Shown: positions 1 to 5,104 of the stretch, in pieces | Numbering within the stretch: position 1 is the first letter of the stretch | Layout: each line of letters opens with the position of its first letter | From: Candidatus Aminicenantota bacterium | GTDB taxonomy: Bacteria > Acidobacteriota > Aminicenantia > UBA2199 | Length of the DNA stretch: 8,999 nt | Reading direction: 5' to 3' | Assembly: GCA_029939015.1 (NCBI GenBank) | Contig: JAOZTV010000112.1 | Location: 1-8,999 of the forward strand | Notes under the pieces: generated by a model | Told to the model about the DNA's origin: nothing | The model's input: the letters and a program-made list of their open reading frames with translations, nothing else | The model's database searches: none | Program-made: the position numbers and the translations under genes

Positions 1-48
1 TTTTCCCCGACGTTTTCCCCGACGTTTTCCCCGACGTTTTCCCCGACG
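1..48. repeat. Four perfect 12-bp tandem repeats, coding
   Basis: The unit TTTTCCCCGACG (plus strand) occurs four times without mismatch and is cut by the window edge, so the true copy number is unknown. On the minus strand it is read in frame as Thr-Ser-Gly-Lys (ACG TCG GGG AAA) inside the linker of the COG2865-like regulator. At 58% GC it stands out from its surroundings. Because the unit is a multiple of three, gain or loss of copies would change linker length without breaking the frame. Confidence 0.97.
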
Positions 49-1018
49 TTTTTTTGTTTATTTTAAACTTAAATTCTACCCAAATTCCATTGTCAACACT
101 GAAATTAGGTGTTATGTTATTGAATGCTTCTGATTCTTTTGTGATTTTATCTATACCTCTTCCCCATGATTCAATAAGACCTGCAATAAAGAAAACATTG
201 GCAATAACAGGGTTAAAAGGTATTGATGCATGCTTTTGTTTTAGGGTTTCTATTGTCCAATTTGGTGGAAGCTCGCCTGCGTTCCAAATAAGCAATTTAT
301 TGTCATAAACACTAATTTGTATAGGTGTAAGTTCTCCGTAATCCTTATGAACTATTGCATTTATAAGTGCTTCTCTAAAAGCTAACTGAGAAATAGGAAA
401 GCTTTCAATTCTCTGTATGCCTTCGTAGGAAATATATGCTTTGAAATATTTGGTAAAAATTAAATCAATAGTTTTGTCAACTTGTTCAATGATATTACCA
501 CTAATTTTATCTTGGTAAATCAATTCACTATCAGATTTAAAATAACCAATCTTAATATATGAACCTGTAATATATTTTTCAGGATTAGAATGAAATAATA
601 AAATTGAAGCCCTTTTGGGATAATTACCCTCTATCAAATGTAATCTTTCAGTTAGAATTTGATTGTTATCGTCTAAGAAATCAGCTTCAACACGTTTTTT
701 TTTCATAGCTTTTTGTCTAAAAACATCAAACGCTCTTTTGTCCAAATCGCTATTTTTAATAAAAGGTACTGGTACTCCATCCCATTTTTTGCCTTGTTTT
801 GATAATAAAAATTTATCAAGTGATGAACCTTTTAATTCTAATTTACTACTTCCACTTCGATAAAAATATTGTCCCTTATAACTTACAGGGTAAGGGTAAG
901 GCTCAATCTGAATACTTAAATATTCATCTTTCCATGATTGTTTAAACTCATTGTTTTGATCTTCTTTTATGTTTTGTGTTAAAGTGGAATTCTGTTTTTT
1001 AATTGGATTATTTTTCAT
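1..1018 (-). CDS. AlbA_2/HATPase_c_4 ATP-binding regulator (COG2865-like), 3' end outside window
   Basis: This reading frame opens at ATG 1018-1016 and stays open to position 1 (339 full codons) without a stop, so the C-terminus lies outside the window. Residues 24-34 (EFKQSWKDEYL) are the first strand of an AlbA_2 (Schlafen-type) domain. They run straight into residues 35-58 (YPYPVSYKG, then YFYRSGS), which belong to the end of that domain; the usual core with its CAFAN-x-x-GG motif is absent. Residues about 60-190 match the middle region of the family (WDGVPVP, then a long helical part). Residues about 205-300 are a GHKL-like HATPase_c_4 domain with E216, N220 and H224 (REALINAIVHKDYG) and a glycine motif around G286-R287-G288. 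Residues 324-339 are four TSGK repeats. In this family a winged-helix domain usually follows such a linker. Members are predicted transcription regulators; the target is unknown. The start follows a weak GGAA about 8 nt upstream. Family call sure, function not. Confidence 0.88.
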   Translation of the reverse strand, partial: MKNNPIKKQNSTLTQNIKEDQNNEFKQSWKDEYLSIQIEPYPYPVSYKGQYFYRSGSSKLELKGSSLDKFLLSKQGKKWDGVPVPFIKNSDLDKRAFDVFRQKAMKKKRVEADFLDDNNQILTERLHLIEGNYPKRASILLFHSNPEKYITGSYIKIGYFKSDSELIYQDKISGNIIEQVDKTIDLIFTKYFKAYISYEGIQRIESFPISQLAFREALINAIVHKDYGELTPIQISVYDNKLLIWNAGELPPNWTIETLKQKHASIPFNPVIANVFFIAGLIESWGRGIDKITKESEAFNNITPNFSVDNGIWVEFKFKINKKTSGKTSGKTSGKTSGK

Positions 1019-1049
1019 TTTTGTTTTTCCATAATATTTATTAAATAAT

Positions 1050-1078
1050 ATTATAAGACAATAAATATATTTAAACAA
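1050..1078 (-). promoter_or_regulatory. Sigma70-like promoter of the leftward regulator gene
   Basis: On the minus strand a TTGTTT -35 box (1078-1073) is followed after exactly 17 bp by a perfect TATAAT -10 box (1055-1050). Transcription would start near 1043, about 25 nt before the ATG at 1018. The 3-for-6 -35 match is weak, but the spacing and the perfect -10 are good. In a region this AT-rich some chance matches are expected. Confidence 0.55.
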
Positions 1079-1089
1079 GTTGAAAACTT
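1077..1089. promoter_or_regulatory. Small inverted repeat over the leftward -35 box, possible operator
   Basis: AAGTT-GAA-AACTT forms a perfect 5-bp inverted repeat with a 3-bp centre. It overlaps the -35 hexamer of the leftward promoter by two bases and lies 12 bp before the -35 of the rightward one. A dimeric regulator bound here could affect both genes, for instance the leftward gene's own product. The arms are short and AT-rich, so chance is a real alternative. Confidence 0.25.
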
Positions 1090-1100
1090 CTTATATGCTC

Positions 1101-1129
1101 TTTACTTAAATATATATATAATTTATAAT
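1101..1129 (+). promoter_or_regulatory. Sigma70-like promoter of the plsY operon
   Basis: TTTACT (1101-1106) matches the -35 consensus at 4 of 6 positions and is followed after 17 bp by a perfect TATAAT (1124-1129). Initiation would fall near 1136, just before the AGGAGA ribosome binding site at 1138-1143, giving a very short leader. This is the only clear promoter seen for the plus-strand block. Confidence 0.6.
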
Positions 1130-1137
1130 AATATCGT

Positions 1138-1143
1138 AGGAGA
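1138..1143 (+). promoter_or_regulatory. Ribosome binding site deciding the TTG start of plsY
   Basis: AGGAGA lies 6 nt before the TTG at 1150. There is no ATG in a suitable position, and the residues just after TTG already belong to the first membrane segment of PlsY, so this site supports a TTG start. Confidence 0.75.
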
Positions 1144-1149
1144 AATATA

Positions 1150-1758
1150 TTGGATTTAGAAGTTTTTTTGTATTATTTGTTTTCGTATATAATTGGTTCT
1201 ATTCCAACTGGATTTATTCTTTTTTATATTGTTAAAAGGGAAGATATAAGGAAGGTTGGCAGTGGAAATACAGGTGCGACCAATGTTATAAGAAATCAGG
1301 GAAAATTGACTGGGATATTTACTCTTCTAATTGACCTTATAAAAGGGGCTGTACCTGTAATATATGGTATTATAAATTATAAAGATTTTCCAGAGATAAT
1401 AATTATTGCAGGGGGGCTGGCTATTTTTGGACATATTTTCCCTGTTTTCTTAAAATTCAAAGGTGGTAAAGGTGTTGCAACATTTGCAGGAGTTTTTCTT
1501 TTATTTTCTTTAAAAACTGCGCCTTTTTTTATAATTGCATTCTTAGTTACTATCTTTTTTACAAAATATGTTTCTCTTGCATCAATTGCAGGGGTTACAA
1601 CTGTGTTTTTCTATATAATGTTTACTGAAATGGTAGAAATTTCAATAATTACTTTTATTATTTGCCTTATGATAATTATAAAACATAGACTTAATTTTAT
1701 TAGAATTATAAAAGGAAATGAACCGGAAATAGGTTCATTGAGGGAAAAAAATGTCTAA
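1150..1758 (+). CDS. plsY: Acyl-phosphate:glycerol-3-phosphate acyltransferase PlsY
   Basis: PlsY is an integral inner-membrane enzyme that transfers the acyl group from acyl-phosphate to the sn-1 position of glycerol-3-phosphate, forming lysophosphatidic acid, the first acylation in phospholipid synthesis. The 202 residues are of normal family length and very hydrophobic, with about five membrane segments. All three conserved cytoplasmic motifs are visible: GSGNTGATNV at 37-46, the stretch from G94-H95 to KGGKGVAT at 104-111, which includes the glycine-rich substrate loop, and the C-terminal HRLNFIRIIKGNEPEIG at 179-195. The start is TTG with AGGAGA 6 nt upstream. It is the first gene of the plus-strand block and overlaps gpsA by 8 nt. 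GpsA makes its glycerol-3-phosphate substrate, so the pair forms one metabolic unit. Its PlsX partner, which makes acyl-phosphate, is not in view. Confidence 0.96.
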   Translation: MDLEVFLYYLFSYIIGSIPTGFILFYIVKREDIRKVGSGNTGATNVIRNQGKLTGIFTLLIDLIKGAVPVIYGIINYKDFPEIIIIAGGLAIFGHIFPVFLKFKGGKGVATFAGVFLLFSLKTAPFFIIAFLVTIFFTKYVSLASIAGVTTVFFYIMFTEMVEISIITFIICLMIIIKHRLNFIRIIKGNEPEIGSLREKNV

Positions 1759-2758
1759 AATTCTTACAATTGGTGGTGGCTCGTGGGGCACTGCATTTTC
1801 AAATTACTTAACAAGGAATGTACCTGAAGTAAAAATATGGATTAGGGAAGAAGATGTTATCAAAACTATTATTGAAAAAGGTGAAAATGAATTATTTCTC
1901 CCTGGTATAAAGCTTGCAAAGGGATTAATTCCAGTATCAGATTTGAAAAAAAATGTATTAGATTCGGATATTATAATATTGGCAGTACCTTCAAAATTTA
2001 TGAGGGTAGTCTTAGGCGAAATAAAAAATGAAATTGAAGGCAAGACAATTGTAAATCTTTCTAAAGGCTTTGAATCAAATTCATTAAAAACAATTTCACA
2101 GGTTGCTTCAGATGTTCTTGGAGAGAGCATTTTAGAAAAATGGGTAACAATTTCCGGACCTTCTTTTGCTAAGGAATTAGCCTTAAATCATCCAACAGCA
2201 GTATCTGCTGTATCTAAAAATGGAGAAGTTTCAAAAATTATTCAGGAAATGTTTTCATCGGATATTTTACGAATTTATAGGAGTGATGATCTAAGAGGTG
2301 TAGAAGTTGCAGGTTCAATGAAGAATGTCATGGCAATAGCTTCAGGCATTATATCAGGATTAGGTTTTGGTTATAATTCAGTTGCCTCAATGATTACAAG
2401 GGCAATAATGGAAATTACTCGTTTTGGCTTAAAAATGGGAGCAGAGCAGACAACTTTCTGGGGACTTGCGGGGATTGGAGATTTAATGTTGACAAGTTTT
2501 GGTCCTCTGTCAAGAAATTTTCAACTCGGTGTAAAAATAGCTGAGGGACAAAGTTTAGAAGAAATTGAAAATTCTTCGAAAATGGTAGTTGAAGGCGTTG
2601 AGACAACTAAGGCTATAAAAAAACTTTCAAAAAAAATAGGAATCGAAATGCCTATTTCAGAGAAAGTATATGAAATCCTGTTTGAGGGTAAAGAACCACT
2701 TATTGCAATTAAAGAGTTAATGAGAAGGAGTTTAAAATCTGAGTGGGATATAAATTAG
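1751..2758 (+). CDS. gpsA: Glycerol-3-phosphate dehydrogenase [NAD(P)+] GpsA
   Basis: This cytoplasmic enzyme reduces dihydroxyacetone phosphate to sn-glycerol-3-phosphate, the backbone of phospholipids. At 335 residues it has the usual family length. The N-terminal Rossmann fold carries the dinucleotide-binding GGGSWGTA at 8-15. NLSKGFE at 102-108 provides the conserved K105. GSMKNVMA holds the catalytic K191. The C-terminal helical domain has GLAGIGDLMLTSFGPLSRN and the EGVETTKA motif. The ATG at 1751 lies inside the end of plsY (8-nt overlap), with GAGGGA at 1740-1745 five nt upstream. The 3' end overlaps the cyclase gene by 16 nt. All key residues are present, so it should be active. It supplies substrate to PlsY encoded just upstream. 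Confidence 0.97.
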   Translation: MSKILTIGGGSWGTAFSNYLTRNVPEVKIWIREEDVIKTIIEKGENELFLPGIKLAKGLIPVSDLKKNVLDSDIIILAVPSKFMRVVLGEIKNEIEGKTIVNLSKGFESNSLKTISQVASDVLGESILEKWVTISGPSFAKELALNHPTAVSAVSKNGEVSKIIQEMFSSDILRIYRSDDLRGVEVAGSMKNVMAIASGIISGLGFGYNSVASMITRAIMEITRFGLKMGAEQTTFWGLAGIGDLMLTSFGPLSRNFQLGVKIAEGQSLEEIENSSKMVVEGVETTKAIKKLSKKIGIEMPISEKVYEILFEGKEPLIAIKELMRRSLKSEWDIN

Positions 2759-4290
2759 AATATATTATTGAAGAAGAACTTAAAACCTTTGTTCTTCAAA
2801 AAGATCTCATGTCTGTAGGCAAACTTGACGATAATGATCTTGTTTTAAGAGATACCGCAATTTCAAGAAGGCATTTTAGTCTTGAAAAAGTTTTTGATGG
2901 TTTTAGAATAATCGATCTTAATAGCACGAATGGTACTTTTGTAAACGGAAATAGAATTAAAGAATATAAATTGAAGTTAAACGATGAAATTTCTATTGGA
3001 AGAATACATTTGAAGTTTACTCTTGCTGAAGAAGACATTAATTATAATGAGACTGATGATCAAAAAATATCAATGGTAATCCCCTTAGGTGATGAATTAA
3101 ATCATAAGGAAATTGATAAACAGGATATAGATGTTTTTACTTCTTTAACAGAACTTGGTAAAGAACTTATATCGTCTTCAAGTATTGATACTACATTTGA
3201 AAAAGTTGGTAATTTAATCTTTGATTTTATTAACCCGAAAAATTTATATATTTTTTTTTATAATGAGGAAGAGGATGACCTTCATTTAAAATATTCAAGA
3301 AATAAGAAGAACCGGATAGTTGAAAAAATAAATATATCTAAAACTATAGCAATGAAGGCAATTAAACAAAAAATAGCGATATTGTCTTCTAATACAATGG
3401 ATGACAAACGATTTAATGGGGCGGAAAGTATAATTTTATATGGTATTACATCTGCTTTTTCTGTACCTATTTGGACCAAAGATTCAATATATGGATTAAT
3501 ATATGCTGATACGACTCAGTTTGATCAGCAATTTAAAATAAAAGATCTTGAAATATTGTCACTAATTGCAAATTTTTCAGGTCTATCAATTGAAAGTATT
3601 AATAGATTTAATGACCTTAATAAAGAAAAAAAAGTAAGGTCAAGGCTTGAGAGATATCACTCTCCAAACGTAGTATCAAAAATCCTTGAAGTAGGAGACG
3701 GCAGTACACAGGAATTGGTAGATTATAAAGAGTCTGAGGCTACGGTCTTATTTATGGATATTGTTGGATTTACTACTAAAGTTGAGCATATGAATCCGGT
3801 TGAAGTTGGTATGCTCTTAAATAATTTTTTTACAGAAATGACAGATATTGTTTTTAAATATAATGGTACTCTTGATAAATATATTGGTGATGCTTTAATG
3901 GCAGTATTTGGTGTTCCTTTTGAAGATGAAAATCATGCAGAATCTGCTGTACTTGCAGCACTTGAAATGAAAGACCAATTAAGCGTAATAAATGAAAATA
4001 TTGATAAAAAAGACAAGATTAAAATCCGTATTGGAATAAATTCAGGGAAATTGATCTCAGGTGATTTTGGTTCTCCCAAACGTCTTGACTACACGGTTCT
4101 TGGTAATAATGTCAATATAGCTTCAAGGTTAGAGTCTTCTATAGCAGGCAAAAATGAAATAATAATATCAAATTCAACAAAAAAGCTTACTAAAGATATG
4201 TTTGATTTAGAAAATCTGGGCAAAAAAAAATTGAATGGAATTTCAAAGATGATTATAAGTTATAAAGTTTTAGGGAAAATGGAGGAATAA
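2743..4290 (+). CDS. FHA-GAF-class III adenylate cyclase
   Basis: The 515-residue soluble protein has three domains. An FHA phosphothreonine-binding domain (about 3-95) has SRRH at 41-44 and STNGTFVNG at 61-69, but K27 replaces the usual Arg of the GR motif. A GAF sensor domain spans about 130-300. After a short helical linker (VRSRLERYHSPNVVSKIL) comes a class III nucleotide cyclase catalytic domain (about 328-510). It shows both metal-binding aspartates (D339 in FMDIVGFT, D383 in KYIGDALMA), the purine-selecting pair K379 and T451 typical of class IIIb adenylate cyclases, and the transition-state residues N458 and R462, so it is predicted to make cAMP. The start is GTG: a stop codon lies directly upstream in frame (2740-2742), and the next ATG (M23) would cut into the FHA fold. 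AAGGAG at 2725-2730 is 12 nt away, rather far. Its GAF ligand and the downstream cAMP receptor are not visible. Confidence 0.93.
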   Translation: MGYKLEYIIEEELKTFVLQKDLMSVGKLDDNDLVLRDTAISRRHFSLEKVFDGFRIIDLNSTNGTFVNGNRIKEYKLKLNDEISIGRIHLKFTLAEEDINYNETDDQKISMVIPLGDELNHKEIDKQDIDVFTSLTELGKELISSSSIDTTFEKVGNLIFDFINPKNLYIFFYNEEEDDLHLKYSRNKKNRIVEKINISKTIAMKAIKQKIAILSSNTMDDKRFNGAESIILYGITSAFSVPIWTKDSIYGLIYADTTQFDQQFKIKDLEILSLIANFSGLSIESINRFNDLNKEKKVRSRLERYHSPNVVSKILEVGDGSTQELVDYKESEATVLFMDIVGFTTKVEHMNPVEVGMLLNNFFTEMTDIVFKYNGTLDKYIGDALMAVFGVPFEDENHAESAVLAALEMKDQLSVINENIDKKDKIKIRIGINSGKLISGDFGSPKRLDYTVLGNNVNIASRLESSIAGKNEIIISNSTKKLTKDMFDLENLGKKKLNGISKMIISYKVLGKMEE

Positions 4291-5054
4291 TGAAAAAAAT
4301 AATTATATTGGTTTTTATAATTTTATTGGTTTTTTCAGGATGTAAAAAAAAAGTAAATACAGCACCTGGAAGTATTAAAAAAGGAAGCCCTGAATATACA
4401 ATGAATATGGGTTTGTTTTATTTAAATGAAGGGAAGGTTAATCTTGCTGAAATAGAATTAAAAAAAGCATTAAAGAAAAGACCTAATATGGTTAGAGGGT
4501 TAAATGGAATGGGAATTGTTAATATTTATAAGAAAGATTTTAAAACTGCTATTAAATATTTTAATAAAGTTTTACGGATAAGCCCTGGTTTTCACGATGC
4601 TTATAATTTCTTAGGTCTGGCTTATACTGAACTCGGGAATTATGATCTTGCAAAGGAAAACCTTTTAATAGCTGCAAATTCGGATAAATATGCAAATCCT
4701 GAGAATGCATATCAGAATTTAGCTAAACTGGAATTAAGTAAAAAAAAGTACAGAAATGCAATGAGATATGTTGATAAAGGATTGGACGTTGACAGGCATT
4801 TTGCACCACTTTTAAATATGAAAGGATTAATATATGAATCACAGAATGCAAATGAAGAAGCCCTGAAATACTTTAGAAAGGCTCGCTCTGTTCTTACAAG
4901 AGATGATGTTAATTATCTTATAAATATTGGAAGGGTATATATAAAATTGGGACAACGCAATAAAGCCCTTGATATTCTTGAAAAAGCTCTTTCATATACT
5001 GTCTCGGGTAATACTAAACTCCAGATAAGGAAAATGATAAAAAAAATAGAATAA
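4290..5054 (+). CDS. TPR-repeat lipoprotein
   Basis: The 254-residue protein begins with a charged MKK, a hydrophobic stretch (4-15) and a lipobox FSGC with Cys18 as the lipidated residue. A lysine run follows, then about six tetratricopeptide units from residue 34 to the end, with the usual small/aromatic pattern (for example NGMGIVNIYKKDFKTAIKYF, and GLAYTELGNYDLAKENLL). It should sit in a membrane with the TPR solenoid in the periplasm, acting as a protein-binding scaffold. The shape resembles PilW/PilF-type pilotins and similar assembly lipoproteins, but nothing here ties it to pili. The start ATG shares one base with the stop of the cyclase gene (TAATG), with GGAGGAA at 4281-4287 upstream, so translation is probably coupled. 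Phe at position -3 of the lipobox is atypical for E. coli and closer to relaxed lipoboxes described in spirochaetes. The partner is unknown. Confidence 0.9.
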   Translation: MKKIIILVFIILLVFSGCKKKVNTAPGSIKKGSPEYTMNMGLFYLNEGKVNLAEIELKKALKKRPNMVRGLNGMGIVNIYKKDFKTAIKYFNKVLRISPGFHDAYNFLGLAYTELGNYDLAKENLLIAANSDKYANPENAYQNLAKLELSKKKYRNAMRYVDKGLDVDRHFAPLLNMKGLIYESQNANEEALKYFRKARSVLTRDDVNYLINIGRVYIKLGQRNKALDILEKALSYTVSGNTKLQIRKMIKKIE

Positions 5055-5056
5055 TT

Positions 5057-5094
5057 CGTAGGGGCAGTACCTATGTGTCTGCCCTCTAGTAGGA
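5057..5094. repeat. GC-rich REP-like palindrome between the lipoprotein gene and parC
   Basis: GGGCAG (5062-5067) and CTGCCC (5079-5084) form a perfect 6-bp stem with an 11-nt loop, extended by one G-T pair. The element is flanked by CGTAGG on the left and CTAGTAGG on the right. At more than 50% GC it is an island in AT-rich DNA. The layout, GTAGGGGC then a palindromic middle then GCCC, resembles dispersed intergenic REP-type elements seen in many genomes. It is not followed by a T tract, so it is not a standard intrinsic terminator. It could still act as an mRNA processing or stability element. Confidence 0.6.
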
Positions 5095-5104
5095 AAATTA
5101 AAAA

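Larger units (their letters stand above)
1019..1149. other. Divergent intergenic region
   Basis: This 131-bp stretch is the largest non-coding gap in the window. It holds the two back-to-back promoters and the small inverted repeat. It is about 85-90% AT, with a TATATATATA run at 1111-1120 directly before the rightward -10 box. There is no sign of an RNA gene, riboswitch or terminator. A short ATG-initiated frame on the minus strand just upstream of the regulator gene (ATGGAAAAACAAAAATGA, overlapping the start at 1018) is five codons long and is probably chance. Confidence 0.7.

Noticed and set aside
1..48. CRISPR array or iteron-type origin
   Set aside because: The 12-bp units are directly adjacent without spacers and are read in frame by the gene, so they are a coding minisatellite.
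54..308. Plus-strand open frame of 84 codons
   Set aside because: It lies opposite the ATPase-like domain of the leftward regulator, which has clear family motifs; the plus-strand translation shows no recognisable feature.
663..863. Plus-strand open frame of 66 codons
   Set aside because: It is antisense to the middle region of the same regulator and has no ribosome binding site or motif.
1804..2130. Minus-strand open frame of 108 codons
   Set aside because: It is the antisense shadow of gpsA, whose coding frame has all catalytic motifs.
4978..5000. Promoter for parC within the end of the lipoprotein gene (TTGAAA and TATACT)
   Set aside because: The spacer between the boxes is 11 bp, far from the usual 17.
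5057..5094. Intrinsic terminator ending the plsY operon
   Set aside because: The stem has only 6 perfect pairs with an 11-nt loop and no T tract follows, so efficient termination is not supported.
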